DNA of 64,000 nt from Bacteroidales bacterium (GCA_004557565.1 SFGS01000010.1:1-64000); one strand, 5' to 3'. Positions 25,094-33,893 are shown, counted from the stretch's first letter. Numbers and translations are program-made. Notes: a model not told the origin generated them from the sequence alone.

Positions 25094-25860
25094 AAAAATC
25101 GCTCATTCTGCTGATTTCAGCTTTTATATATACTGTGATGGCTACTGCCGCCACCACCGACAATGCCGATAGCGCCTACAACCAAAAGTGCTATCAAGAT
25201 GCCATCAAAATCTACGAGGCGCAAGCCCAGGAAAGCGGCACCTCGTCGGATTTGTACTATAATTTAGGGTGCGCCCACTATAAGATGCAGAATGTGCCAC
25301 AAGCCATTCTTTACTTTGAGCGCGCGCTGGTGCTCGATCCTTCGAACGCCGACGCAAGAGCCAACCTGCAATTTGTGCGCGAGAAATCGCAAATCGAGGA
25401 ATACACCTCCGACAGTTTTTTAACCGACCTTTTCCAGTCGAGTGTGAGCCAACTGTCGAGCAACACTTGGGCTATTATCTCCGCCATCGTGTTTGTGATG
25501 CTGCTGCTTGCCATTGCCGCCTACATATTTATGAACAGCATCCTGTGTCGTAAAATCGGTTTCTTCGGTGCTGGCATTCTGCTGGTGGTGTTTATCACCA
25601 CTATGGCATTTGCTTTTTATCAGCGTTCGGTGGCAGTAAATCACACCGATGCGATTGTGATGCCACAAACCGCCACCCTCAGCACCGCCCCTCACGCCCC
25701 ATCAGAAAAAGAGGTGGCTTTCAAGCTCAAAGGCGGCACAAAGGTGAGCATCGCCGATTCTGTGGTCACCGCTGGCAAACCTGTGGTGGTTTGGTACAAA
25801 GTGGAATCGGCACACCACGAACCTGCGTGGATTAATTCAGTTGACGTTAAAAAAATCTGA
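25090..25860 (+). CDS. batE: BatE, TPR and SH3-like membrane protein
   Basis: A 256-residue protein closing the Bat operon. Signal peptide (LILLISAFIYTVMATAA), TPR units (AYNQKCYQDAIKIYEAQAQE and YYNLGCAHYKMQNVPQAILYFERAL, residues 28-85), then two transmembrane helices (about 137-160 and 163-185), and a C-terminal SH3-like beta domain (ALKLKGGTKVSIADSV-like, residues 215-256). Hence TPR and SH3 domains probably flank the membrane segment on the periplasmic side. The PAP2 gene begins 5 bp after its stop and may be co-transcribed. Confidence 0.9.
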   Translation: MKKSLILLISAFIYTVMATAATTDNADSAYNQKCYQDAIKIYEAQAQESGTSSDLYYNLGCAHYKMQNVPQAILYFERALVLDPSNADARANLQFVREKSQIEEYTSDSFLTDLFQSSVSQLSSNTWAIISAIVFVMLLLAIAAYIFMNSILCRKIGFFGAGILLVVFITTMAFAFYQRSVAVNHTDAIVMPQTATLSTAPHAPSEKEVAFKLKGGTKVSIADSVVTAGKPVVVWYKVESAHHEPAWINSVDVKKI

Positions 25861-25865
25861 GAAAT

Positions 25866-26537
25866 ATGCTTGAATACCTGAAGCAACTTGATGCCGAACT
25901 GCTCTGCACGCTCAACGGCTGGAACTGCCCCTACGCCGACCAACTGATGTGGCTGGTTTCCGGGAAGTTTTCCTCGGCACTCATCATCATTGTGCTGCTG
26001 GCACTCTTGGCGCGCCACCGCTCTTGGCGTGGCATTCTCACGTTCGTAATCATGACGGCTCTGGTGGTGCTGCTTGCCGACCGCATTTCGTCGGGCATCA
26101 TCAAGCCCATAGTGGAGCGATTGCGCCCCACCCACGACCCCGATTTGCAAAACATCGTGCATGTGGTGAACGGCTACCGTGGCGGACTTTACGGCTTCGT
26201 TTCGAGCCATGCCGCCAACCTGTTTGGCATAGCCACACTCATCAGCCTTGTGCTGCGAAACCGTGGCTCTTGGCTTGCGATGATGGCATGGGCGGCAATA
26301 GTGGCCTACAGCCGCATCTATCTTGGTGTGCATTACCCAGGCGACATTCTCGGTGGCACGGTAATTGGCATAGGCGTGGCATTTTTTGTGTTTTGGATAT
26401 GGAAAAGGCTCTCAAAAAAATGGGCTATTCCAGCCCCAGATGCTCTGTTGAGCCAAACCGACGCAAAAATTATCAATTTCGCCATTGTGTTTAACTTGCT
26501 GATAATCGCCATTATCGCAGTATTTAAAAGCTTTTGA
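25866..26537 (+). CDS. PAP2 superfamily phosphatase
   Basis: A 223-residue membrane phosphatase of the PAP2 type, five to six helices. All three signature motifs are present: KPIVERLRP (motif KX6RP, near residues 80-88), GFVSSHAAN (motif PSGH variant with Ser-Ser-His, near 115) and SRIYLGVHYPGDILGG (motif SRX5HX3D, near 150). Family members remove phosphate from undecaprenyl pyrophosphate, phosphatidate or lipid A; the substrate here is not determinable. It begins 5 bp after batE. It is followed by a GCAAAATATTTTGC palindrome at 26553-26566. Confidence 0.92.
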   Translation: MLEYLKQLDAELLCTLNGWNCPYADQLMWLVSGKFSSALIIIVLLALLARHRSWRGILTFVIMTALVVLLADRISSGIIKPIVERLRPTHDPDLQNIVHVVNGYRGGLYGFVSSHAANLFGIATLISLVLRNRGSWLAMMAWAAIVAYSRIYLGVHYPGDILGGTVIGIGVAFFVFWIWKRLSKKWAIPAPDALLSQTDAKIINFAIVFNLLIIAIIAVFKSF

Positions 26538-26636
26538 CGAAAAATAACACGCAAAATATTTTGCAATCTCCAATTTTTGTGATAATTTTATAGCATAAAA
26601 TAAAACCATTTATTAACTAATTTAATTTACATAATC

Positions 26637-26894
26637 ATGCCAAAAACAATTCCTTTTAAAGAACTACGTCGCATCAAAGACAGTTTACCTGAAGGTTCAA
26701 TCCACAGAATTGCGGATAAGTTGAACATGACAGACCAATCAGTTCGTAACTATTTCGGAGGTTCAAATTATGAATACGGCACCAATATGGGCGTTCACAT
26801 TGAGCCAGGTCCCGATGGTGGTTATGTAGTTCTCGACGATACAAAAATTTTAGATATGGCCCTCGAAATTCTTGGACAGAAGGAGGAAGCCTAA
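26637..26894 (+). CDS. Small conserved HTH-type DNA-binding protein
   Basis: An 85-residue protein. Residues 5-40 (IPFKELRRIKDSLPEGSIHRIADKLNMTDQSVRNYFGG region) look like a helix-turn-helix, with IADKLNMTDQSVRNY as the turn and recognition helix. The C-terminal half (VHIEPGPDGGYVVLDDTKIL) is a short beta/alpha segment. I recall near-identical short proteins across Bacteroidales, so it is conserved, but I know no function. It is monocistronic: AT-rich DNA with TTTTTG and TAATTTTA precedes it, and a terminator follows. Confidence 0.8.
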   Translation: MPKTIPFKELRRIKDSLPEGSIHRIADKLNMTDQSVRNYFGGSNYEYGTNMGVHIEPGPDGGYVVLDDTKILDMALEILGQKEEA

Positions 26895-26918
26895 AAGTTG
26901 ACAACAAGAAAGAATAAT

Positions 26919-26968
26919 AGCATGGGGCCAAACATTAAATTGAATGTGCGAGGTTCCATGCTTTTTTA
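26919..26968 (+). terminator. Terminator after the small HTH gene
   Basis: AGCATGGGG (26919-26927) pairs with TTCCATGCT (26954-26962) with two G-T pairs; a nested ACATT/AATGT hairpin fills the loop, and six Ts follow. Confidence 0.8.
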
Positions 26969-27014
26969 TATCTACAATACATTTATATATTCATCACTTT
27001 TCACTTAAATCATC

Positions 27015-28142
27015 ATGGCATCAACTCAAAGCAACAACAACGATCCCAATCGTCTTATCACACTTGCCATTCACACCTACGACCGGGCTGTGATTCTCAA
27101 ATTCCAACTTGAGCAAGCTGGTATCACTGCTGTTCTCCACAATGTGAACCTGTCGGAGCCGGTGGTGTCGGCTGGCGTGCGTGTGCGCATCAGAGAAAAA
27201 GATTTGCCAAAAGCCTTGGCTGTGGTGGAAAGTGAACAGGCACCCAACAAAGCCGCGTTGAAAAACGACAGAAAGGTGCTCATTCCTGTGGATTTCAGCG
27301 ACTATTCCATCAAGAGCTGCATTGTGGGATTTGAATATGCCCGACGCTATCACGGTAGCGTGGTACTGCTGCACGCTTACATGAATGCCGAGCGCAAATT
27401 CACTCTGCCTTTCGGTAGCGACCGTTACGAACGCAGTGGCGACGACGACAACACACTTCGCGCTAAAGCACTCTTGGCAATGAAAAATCTCCGCTCCAAA
27501 CTCGAAAAGATGATTGTGGACGGAAAATTGGCGAATGTGACGTTTGAAACGGCTGTGCGCGAGGGTGTGCCAGAGCATTGCGTGCTATCCTGCGCCGAGG
27601 AGGTGAAAGCGTGCCTCATAGTGATGGGCACCGCCGGCACCAGTCAGAAAGAGCGTGCCGCACTGGGCAGCGTGACGGCTGAAGTGCTCGACGCCTGCAA
27701 GTTCCCCATTATGGCAATTCCTAAAGACGCTGAAACCAGCCGACTTGCCAATGTGAAGAATGTGGCATTTTTCAGCAATCTTATTCCCAACGACCTGCTT
27801 TCATTCGACTTGTTCTCACACCTGCTTTCGGTGAACAAAATGAAGGTGAGCATCGTGCATATGGAGGAAAAGAAAAGCAATCAAAAATATACAAGGGAGG
27901 CCAAAGAGCAGATTATGAAATACTGCACCGAGCATTACACCCAGTGCGAATTTCAGATGACTGAAATGAAACTCAGCGACGACCTTGACGAGTTCAGAAA
28001 ATTCACTGAGGAGAAAAAAATCGACCTCATTGTGATTCCTAACAAAAAAACGAATATCTTTGCACGACTGTTCAACCCAAGCATTGCGCACCGTGTGCTG
28101 TTTTCAAGCGACACGCCGCTGTTGGCAGTCCCCATACAATAA
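27015..28142 (+). CDS. DUF2007-universal stress protein fusion
   Basis: A 375-residue cytoplasmic protein. Residues about 15-75 form a DUF2007-type 'putative signal transducing' domain (AVILKFQLEQAGITAVLHN, GVRVRIREKDLPKALAVVE). Two universal stress protein domains follow: the first (about 86-235; KVLIPVDFSDYSIKSC and VMGTAGTSQKERAALGSVTAEVL) keeps an ATP-loop-like G-X2-G-X9-G pattern in degenerate form; the second (about 245-375; LIVIPNKKTNIF, HRVLFSSDTPLLAVP) is more divergent. The role is probably stress adaptation. It appears monocistronic. Its stop codon (28140-28142) overlaps the first bases of a family C element. Confidence 0.85.
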   Translation: MASTQSNNNDPNRLITLAIHTYDRAVILKFQLEQAGITAVLHNVNLSEPVVSAGVRVRIREKDLPKALAVVESEQAPNKAALKNDRKVLIPVDFSDYSIKSCIVGFEYARRYHGSVVLLHAYMNAERKFTLPFGSDRYERSGDDDNTLRAKALLAMKNLRSKLEKMIVDGKLANVTFETAVREGVPEHCVLSCAEEVKACLIVMGTAGTSQKERAALGSVTAEVLDACKFPIMAIPKDAETSRLANVKNVAFFSNLIPNDLLSFDLFSHLLSVNKMKVSIVHMEEKKSNQKYTREAKEQIMKYCTEHYTQCEFQMTEMKLSDDLDEFRKFTEEKKIDLIVIPNKKTNIFARLFNPSIAHRVLFSSDTPLLAVPIQ

Positions 28143-28255
28143 ACCCAAATCGGTCATTAGGCCGTGTAAGGATTTTGTAGATTACTTCTTGCGGTCTTTC
28201 GGCTTCTTCTAAAACTCCGAAATACCACAAGCCCTAACGACCGATTTGGGATAAA
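28141..28255. repeat. Family C inverted-repeat element, 115-bp copy
   Basis: Starts AAACCCAAATCGGTCATTAG and ends GCCCTAACGACCGATTTGGG, i.e. about 20-bp terminal inverted repeats around 75 bp of non-coding interior. The interior near the right end (AAAACTCCGAAATACCACAA) is the reverse complement of the left interior of the 45.26-kb copy, so the two are the same element in opposite orientation. It starts inside the stop codon of the stress protein gene and may act as its transcript end. Confidence 0.8.
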
Positions 28256-28309
28256 GCGAAAGTTGATTATTTTACACAAAACACACACCTAACTTTTTTT
28301 TTTACTACG

Positions 28310-29830
28310 ATGAAATTAAAAGCGTTTATCCTCGCAGCAGCTGCTGTGGCTTTTACGCCAGCAATCAGCACACAGGCTGCCACCGCAACACAAATTGTGG
28401 CTTTTCAAAAAGATGCTAAAGCCGCCCATGTGAAGCAAATGCACCGCGTGTTTGCTCTTTTAGGCAGCGGCAACTATGCCGGCGCATGGCAAGAGCAACT
28501 CAACCTCGAAAAAATGATGGCTGCCGACCACCAGGCATACGAGCGTGCGCTCTACCCTCTCTACGATTTGAGCAACGCCATGTTTATGGCTTGCCCATCG
28601 CGTCAGGGCGTGAGTATGCAGCAAGACCCGCTACAAGCCATTCAACTGGTGCGAAATGTGTATGTGCGTGGCGTGGGCATTGAGGATGCCAACAAGTTTC
28701 TTGGTGCCGACGACATCGAACTCTCTATCGACATCATCAAAAACATGGTGGAAAAGCAACTGATTGAGGATGTGAAAGCCACCCACACCGCTGATGCCTA
28801 CCGCGAACTCCTGACCGTGCTCGACAACAATCATCCTGCCTACAAATATGCAGCCGAGCAAGTGGCAATTCTTGAATTTGACGAGAGTTGCAAAACCGTG
28901 GCTGGTTGCCACGCCTATCTTCGCAACTATCCCAATTCGCCATTGATTGAGAAGGCTAAGGCACAACTTCTAAAGTTGGAATTCACCCACGCCAAGGAGG
29001 TGAACGACGAGAAAACATGGAATAAATTTATCAGCGATTATCAGTTTGTGAGCGAGGCTTCCACACAAGTGGGCGAAGCAAGAAAAGCGTTGACGCACTT
29101 GCAGGAAACGCGCCTGTGCAACAAAGCCACTACGCTTGCCGAACTCGACGACTACGCATCGTCGCACCGCCGCTATGTGGCGAACCGTGTGTTTGTGGCT
29201 TATGATAATCTCGTGAATCTGCCCACACACTCCTACCGCTTCATGAGCCTGAAACTGAATTTCAACGGCTTTGTGGGTAGCGTAGATGAAACCATCACCG
29301 AAACATCTGGCACCGTTACGCTCAACCGCTACAAATTCAATGCGCAAGGATTGCTCACCGAGGCATACAACGGCCACACACGAGTGCTCACGCAATACAC
29401 CTACGCCTACGATGCCAAGCACGGCTATTACTTGGTGGGGAAAAAGGAAAAGGGAAAGTCGTATGCCTACAAATGCACATACGGAGCCAACGGGCGCCTC
29501 TCTCGCATCACCTGCACCGATGGGCAAGTGATTAACTTCACCTACGATGCCGACGGTCGCATCACAGAGCGCAACGAGACCATTGCTGGTGGCAAAAACC
29601 GCAAGTCAACTTATAAAAGCGGAAAAATCCGTACCGAGAAAACGAGCGGAACACTGCTGAAATTCTTACGCTACGATGGCAGCCGTGCCACACAAATCAC
29701 CTCTGAAAAGGGTAAAACAAAATATGTGTGGAACTACACCTACACCACCAACGAGAGCGGACAATGGACCCGCGTGGCCGCCACACTCAACGGCAAACCA
29801 CGCCTCACCATCACCCGCACCTACCATTAA
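28310..29830 (+). CDS. Exported protein with helical repeats and YD-like C-terminus
   Basis: A 506-residue protein I do not recognise. A signal peptide (FILAAAAVAFTPAISTQAAT) is followed by about 290 residues of alpha-helical sequence that look TPR- or outer-membrane-assembly-like (YLRNYPNSPLIEKAKAQLLKLEF resembles a TPR unit). The last 190 residues are beta-rich with weak YD/RHS-type repeats (NRYKFNAQGLLTEAYNG, YGANGRLSRITCTDG, YDADGRITERNETIAG). YD-like repeats usually occur in wall-associated or secreted proteins. It is flanked by a family C element upstream and has a stop that overlaps that of the converging gene by 2 bp. No operon partners. Confidence 0.75.
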   Translation: MKLKAFILAAAAVAFTPAISTQAATATQIVAFQKDAKAAHVKQMHRVFALLGSGNYAGAWQEQLNLEKMMAADHQAYERALYPLYDLSNAMFMACPSRQGVSMQQDPLQAIQLVRNVYVRGVGIEDANKFLGADDIELSIDIIKNMVEKQLIEDVKATHTADAYRELLTVLDNNHPAYKYAAEQVAILEFDESCKTVAGCHAYLRNYPNSPLIEKAKAQLLKLEFTHAKEVNDEKTWNKFISDYQFVSEASTQVGEARKALTHLQETRLCNKATTLAELDDYASSHRRYVANRVFVAYDNLVNLPTHSYRFMSLKLNFNGFVGSVDETITETSGTVTLNRYKFNAQGLLTEAYNGHTRVLTQYTYAYDAKHGYYLVGKKEKGKSYAYKCTYGANGRLSRITCTDGQVINFTYDADGRITERNETIAGGKNRKSTYKSGKIRTEKTSGTLLKFLRYDGSRATQITSEKGKTKYVWNYTYTTNESGQWTRVAATLNGKPRLTITRTYH

Positions 29831-30111
29831 TCAATGGAGGTGAGGATAAGAATCCAAATGGAGCAAAGCACAAAAAACACCGACGAGAGCAGGAAAAGTT
29901 GACGACGAATGAACGCGCGTTCCGCCTTTTGGAACGCGCCATTCATAAATGTGAATGCCGACATAAACAGGAAAAAGTCGTCGATATATCCCATCCAACC
30001 CACACGGTCGAGATCAAGTGGCATCACCAAATAAGCAATTGCCAACAGCATATACACCACACCCACAATGCGCAGCACCCTCAATGTTCGGGCAGAAATC
30101 ATTTGATTCAT
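29827..30111 (-). CDS. YkvA/DUF1232-like small membrane protein
   Basis: A 94-residue protein with three hydrophobic stretches (about 14-33, 40-58 and 70-90). LVMPLDLDRVGWMGYIDDFFLF matches the DUF1232 pattern of a Pro-Asp-Leu-Ile-Pro loop followed by G-Y-x-D-D. Probably inner membrane; function unknown. It appears to be the last gene of the minus-strand run from the acyltransferase down, 81 bp after folK. That gap contains the CCGAGTGCTCC and TTAGAAR repeats. Its stop codon (TAA read from 29829-29827) overlaps the stop of the converging gene. Confidence 0.7.
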   Translation of the reverse strand: MNQMISARTLRVLRIVGVVYMLLAIAYLVMPLDLDRVGWMGYIDDFFLFMSAFTFMNGAFQKAERAFIRRQLFLLSSVFFVLCSIWILILTSID

Positions 30112-30129
30112 ATTTGTTATCTGGTTTTT

Positions 30130-30160
30130 GGAGCACTCAGAGCACTCGGATTAATCGGAG
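30130..30160. repeat. CCGAGTGCTCC repeat, inverted copy
   Basis: GGAGCACTCAGAGCACTCGG followed by ATTAATCGGAG, the reverse complement form of the runs at 1240 and 14548. It lies in the folK-DUF1232 gap. Confidence 0.45.
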
Positions 30161-30166
30161 GCTTAG

Positions 30167-30200
30167 ACCTCTAACTTCTAATTTCTAATTTCTAACTTCC
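30167..30200. repeat. TTAGAAR heptad tract
   Basis: CCTCTAACTTCTAATTTCTA then ATTTCTAACTTCC: about four 7-bp units in the TTCTAA orientation, ending at the folK stop. Confidence 0.55.
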
Positions 30201-30560
30201 AATCTCTTTCCATCCTTTTTGGAAAAAGGCTTGGTTGTAGTCGTTGGGGCGGAGGATTTCGCCGTCGTAAATCACAATGTCGATATCGATGGGCACTTGC
30301 TTGCGTGCGCGCATTTCTTCAGTGCGTCCCTCCGCTATTTCGTGTTGCTTGAGCAAGGCGTTGAGTTGCTCCAGCGGCACATCGGTATAACCTTGCGCCA
30401 CAGCGTTGAGATAGGTGGAATCGCCATGAAGGGCTGTGGTAGAATAGAGCATCGAACTCCGTAGCGGAGCCAACACCCCTGTAAGCCAATCCATTGCCGC
30501 AACCATTTTTTCACGACGATTTTCCACATTGCTGGCAACGCTCAAAACCACCTCTTTCAT
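30192..30560 (-). CDS. folK: FolK-like HPPK (short form)
   Basis: A 122-residue protein similar to 6-hydroxymethyl-7,8-dihydropterin pyrophosphokinase, which phosphorylates the pterin precursor of folate using ATP. Visible motifs: SVASNVENRREKM (for the usual GSN-GDR), YLNAVAQG, E-X-GR in HEIAEGRTEEMRARKQ, and VPIDIDIVIYDG with the metal-binding Asp pair. It is shorter than the usual 150-170 residues because the C-terminal PHPR-FVL-P segment is missing. I have seen similar short forms in Bacteroidales, so it may still be active. Its start overlaps the tex stop by 4 bp. Confidence 0.75.
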   Translation of the reverse strand: MKEVVLSVASNVENRREKMVAAMDWLTGVLAPLRSSMLYSTTALHGDSTYLNAVAQGYTDVPLEQLNALLKQHEIAEGRTEEMRARKQVPIDIDIVIYDGEILRPNDYNQAFFQKGWKEIGS

Positions 30561-32689
30561 TGTTGCACTCCTTTCATCGACAGGGCTATACGCTTGCGGT
30601 CGAGGTCAACCTCTATCACCTTCACGCGCACATGCTGACCGATATGCACCACTCGCGACGGATCGCTCACACGACGGTCGGAAAGATGCGAAATATGCAC
30701 CAGTCCGTTTTCGTGAATGCCTATATCCACAAATGCGCCAAACTTGGTGATATTGGTCACCTTTCCATTCAGCACCATATCTTTGCGCAGGTCTTTGATG
30801 TCGTTGATGGAATCGTCGAACTCAAAAGTTTCAATCTCGCTTCGTGGGTCGCGACCCGGTTTGTCGAGTTCGCACATAATGTCGGCAAGCGTGGGAATAC
30901 CCACTTTCTCGCTCACATAGTTCTTGATGTCAATGCTTGCGCGCTTCGCCTTGTCAGCCATCAATTCAGCCACCGTGCAACCGCAGTCGGCAGCCATTTG
31001 CTTCACTATGCTGTAACTTTCGGGGTGAACGGCAGAGTTGTCGAGCGGATTATCGCTTTCGGGCACGCGCAAGAAGCCTGCCGCTTGAGTGAAGGTTTTC
31101 TTACCCATTTTTGGCACATTCATGATGTCGGCGCGCGAACTGAATCCACCATTCTCGGCACGATAATTCACTATCTTTTCAGCCAACGCTGGTCCGAGAC
31201 CAGAAACGTAGGTTAGTAATTCCTTACTCGCTGTGTTGATGTTCACGCCCACGCTGTTCACGCAACTCTCCACAGTGAATGTAAGTGCTTCTTTCAGTTT
31301 GTTTTGATCCACATCGTGCTGATACTGCCCCACGCCTATCGACTTTGGGTCAATCTTCACCAGTTCTGCCAATGGGTCGAGCAAGCGGCGGCCAATCGAC
31401 ACAGCACCACGCACCGTCACATCTTTATCGGGAAACTCATCGCGTGCAATCTTCGAGGCTGAATAGATGCTGGCACCGTTTTCGCTAACCACATACACAT
31501 CCACCTTTCGACTGTGGCGCAGGCGCTTGAGGAAGCGTTCGGTCTCACGGCTCGCTGTGCCGTTGCCAAGCGAAATGGCATCGATGGCGTATTTCTCCAC
31601 CAGTGCGCACACTTTTTCCGTGGCTCCGTCAATATCGTAGTTAGGTGCCGTGGGATATATCACATCGTGATGCAGCAAATTGCCATTCTCATCGAGGCAA
31701 ACCACCTTGCAACCTGTGCGGAAACCAGGGTCAACTGCCAAAATGCGCTTATGCCCCAATGGTGGTGCGAAAAGTAACTGGCGTGCATTCTGCGCAAACA
31801 TATCGATGGCCTCATCATCGGCTTTCGACTTTGACAGCGCGGCAAACTCTGTTTCGATAGATGGTTTCACAAGGCGCTTGAAACTGTCTTCCGCCGCTTC
31901 TTCCACCAGCATGGAGGCTTTTCCACTACCTTTCACCACTATACGGCAAATGTTGTCGATGGCGCGGTCGTCGTTAATGGCGATGCCCACCTTCAGGAAT
32001 CCCTCCTTTTCGCCACGGCGAATGGCAAGGAGTTGGTGCGACGACACACGGCGCAGCGGCTGACTGTAGTCGTAATAATTCTCATAGTTACGGCCCTCTA
32101 TCTCCTTCCCTTTCACAAAATGGGAATTGAGCACGGCATCGTGGCGGAAAGCACGGCGCACACTGTTGCGCACTGCCTCGCTCTCCGAAATCCATTCGGC
32201 AATGATGTCTTGCGCACCAGCGATGGCGGCATCCACATCAGGCACAGCATCGGAAAGGAATTGCTGTGCACGGCGTGAAATGTCGTCGGAGCGTTGCGCC
32301 ATGATAATCTTCGCCAAAGGCTCCAGCCCTTTCTCGCGTGCCACCTCTGCCCTGGTGCGGCGCTTGGGCTTGTAAGGCAAATAAATGTCCTCCAAAGTGT
32401 TTGCGTCCCAACAGTTCAAAATCCTCACCGACAATTCCTCGGTGAGTTTTTCTTGCGCCTCGATACTCTTGATAATCGTGGCTTTACGCTTTTCAAGTTC
32501 GTTGTAGTAGTTGAGCCGTGTTTCCACCGACTGCACTGCTATTTCATCGAGTCCGCCAGTCACTTCTTTACGGTAGCGACTGATGAATGGAATACTGTTG
32601 TCGTCGTTGAGCAGCCCAACCGTTCCAGCCACTTGGTGAAGCGGAATATTGAGTTCTTGCGAGATGAGTTGTGATATTTTGTCAGCCAT
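30557..32689 (-). CDS. tex: Tex family RNA-binding transcription accessory protein
   Basis: A 710-residue cytoplasmic Tex protein. Domain order: N-terminal helical Tex domain (ISRYRKEVTGGLDEIAVQSVETRL, residues 35-60), YqgF-like domain (ILAVDPGFRTGCKVVCLDENG near 315), helix-hairpin-helix domains (SVGVNINTASKELLTYVSGLG, residues 480-500) and a C-terminal S1 RNA-binding domain (ITKFGAFVDIGIHENGLVHIS, about 640-700). Length is slightly below the E. coli protein. Tex is believed to affect transcription and RNA stability. It is separated by 9 bp from the metallophosphoesterase upstream and overlaps folK downstream. Confidence 0.95.
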   Translation of the reverse strand: MADKISQLISQELNIPLHQVAGTVGLLNDDNSIPFISRYRKEVTGGLDEIAVQSVETRLNYYNELEKRKATIIKSIEAQEKLTEELSVRILNCWDANTLEDIYLPYKPKRRTRAEVAREKGLEPLAKIIMAQRSDDISRRAQQFLSDAVPDVDAAIAGAQDIIAEWISESEAVRNSVRRAFRHDAVLNSHFVKGKEIEGRNYENYYDYSQPLRRVSSHQLLAIRRGEKEGFLKVGIAINDDRAIDNICRIVVKGSGKASMLVEEAAEDSFKRLVKPSIETEFAALSKSKADDEAIDMFAQNARQLLFAPPLGHKRILAVDPGFRTGCKVVCLDENGNLLHHDVIYPTAPNYDIDGATEKVCALVEKYAIDAISLGNGTASRETERFLKRLRHSRKVDVYVVSENGASIYSASKIARDEFPDKDVTVRGAVSIGRRLLDPLAELVKIDPKSIGVGQYQHDVDQNKLKEALTFTVESCVNSVGVNINTASKELLTYVSGLGPALAEKIVNYRAENGGFSSRADIMNVPKMGKKTFTQAAGFLRVPESDNPLDNSAVHPESYSIVKQMAADCGCTVAELMADKAKRASIDIKNYVSEKVGIPTLADIMCELDKPGRDPRSEIETFEFDDSINDIKDLRKDMVLNGKVTNITKFGAFVDIGIHENGLVHISHLSDRRVSDPSRVVHIGQHVRVKVIEVDLDRKRIALSMKGVQQ

Positions 32690-32698
32690 AACTTATGG

Positions 32699-33886
32699 TT
32701 ATTTTTTCTTTTTAAGTGTGATAACGGTGATTTCGGGTTTCACGCCTATGCGCATAGGCACACCCACTTCACCCACACCCGTATTCACATATAATGATTC
32801 ATCGCCATTGTGATACTCGCCGCGCCAATATGGCGAAATGAGCCGTGCCGGCGAGATTTCAACACCGAAGAAGCTAAACATCAGCTGCATGGCATGGGTA
32901 TGCCCCGACAGCATCAAGTCGATATGCGCTGTGTCGGTGTAATTGTCCCAAACATACGGCACATGCTGGAGCACTATCTTATAGATATGGGGATTGGCGA
33001 TTTGTGGATACACCTCACGCAGATAAGCGGGTATTTTCCAATGCGGCGGACGGAAACTATGCAGTCCCCCCACCACAATGCTATCGGCTCCACGATGCCG
33101 CGTGAATGTGGAATCGTCGCACACCGTCCACCCCATTTGCCGCTGCTTCGCCAATAAGTTCAGCGAATCGGCACGCCACTCCTGCTCTGATGCCCATGGG
33201 AAATATGCCTTGTAGTCGTGGTTGCCCAAAACGGAAATCACGCCGTCGGGAGCGTGTAGCCTCGACAATACCGACACAAACGGCTCTACCTCTTTTGAAT
33301 GGCGATTCACCAAATCGCCCGTGAAGCATATCATATCTGCCCCTTGCGCATTGATGCTATCCACATATTCCGACACAAAAGCGGTGTCGGTGCCATAAGT
33401 GCCCACATGCGAATCGCTGAATTGCACTATGCGGTAACCATCGAAAGCGTCGGGCAAACGTGGACTCTCGATGGTCACACGCCTCACCTCAAGGGTGTAG
33501 GGGGTGACGAATGTGCCCCACACGCCATGAAATATCAGCAATACGAATATCGCCACTGCCGCACATCGCACAAACCACTTCGCACCACGCCACAGCCACT
33601 TCAGCCACGAAAGTGAGTAGATGAGCAGCGAAATAAACTTTGGGGCTTGTATGCCGTAAAACACGAGCAAAAGCCACATCGCCAAGCGTATAGGCTCATC
33701 AGCAGTCTGCTGGGCTAAGACTATTGCCAAACCTAATGCAGCATACAGCACCACGCTCACGCACGCATAGGAAGTAACTGCCCACCGTGGCCACACCTGT
33801 GAGCGGAGCAACCTACGGTAGGCAAATATGTCGATAGCCAAGTTGATCGCCAGGGCTATCAATAGCGGTATGAGGTGCAACTTCAT
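32699..33886 (-). CDS. Membrane-anchored metallophosphoesterase
   Basis: A 395-residue protein. Four hydrophobic segments fill the first 130 residues, then a calcineurin-like phosphoesterase domain with the full motif set: IVQFSDSHVGTYG (D-X-H), CFTGDLVN (G-D), SVLGNHDYKA (G-N-H-D/E) and LMLSGHTHAMQL (G-H-X-H). The domain probably faces the periplasm or lies at the membrane surface, like YkuE/YaeI proteins. Substrate unknown; lipid phosphates are plausible given the acyltransferase gene 7 bp upstream. Terminal basic KKKK residues are odd but short. Confidence 0.9.
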   Translation of the reverse strand: MKLHLIPLLIALAINLAIDIFAYRRLLRSQVWPRWAVTSYACVSVVLYAALGLAIVLAQQTADEPIRLAMWLLLVFYGIQAPKFISLLIYSLSWLKWLWRGAKWFVRCAAVAIFVLLIFHGVWGTFVTPYTLEVRRVTIESPRLPDAFDGYRIVQFSDSHVGTYGTDTAFVSEYVDSINAQGADMICFTGDLVNRHSKEVEPFVSVLSRLHAPDGVISVLGNHDYKAYFPWASEQEWRADSLNLLAKQRQMGWTVCDDSTFTRHRGADSIVVGGLHSFRPPHWKIPAYLREVYPQIANPHIYKIVLQHVPYVWDNYTDTAHIDLMLSGHTHAMQLMFSFFGVEISPARLISPYWRGEYHNGDESLYVNTGVGEVGVPMRIGVKPEITVITLKKKK

Positions 33887-33893
33887 TAACGAA

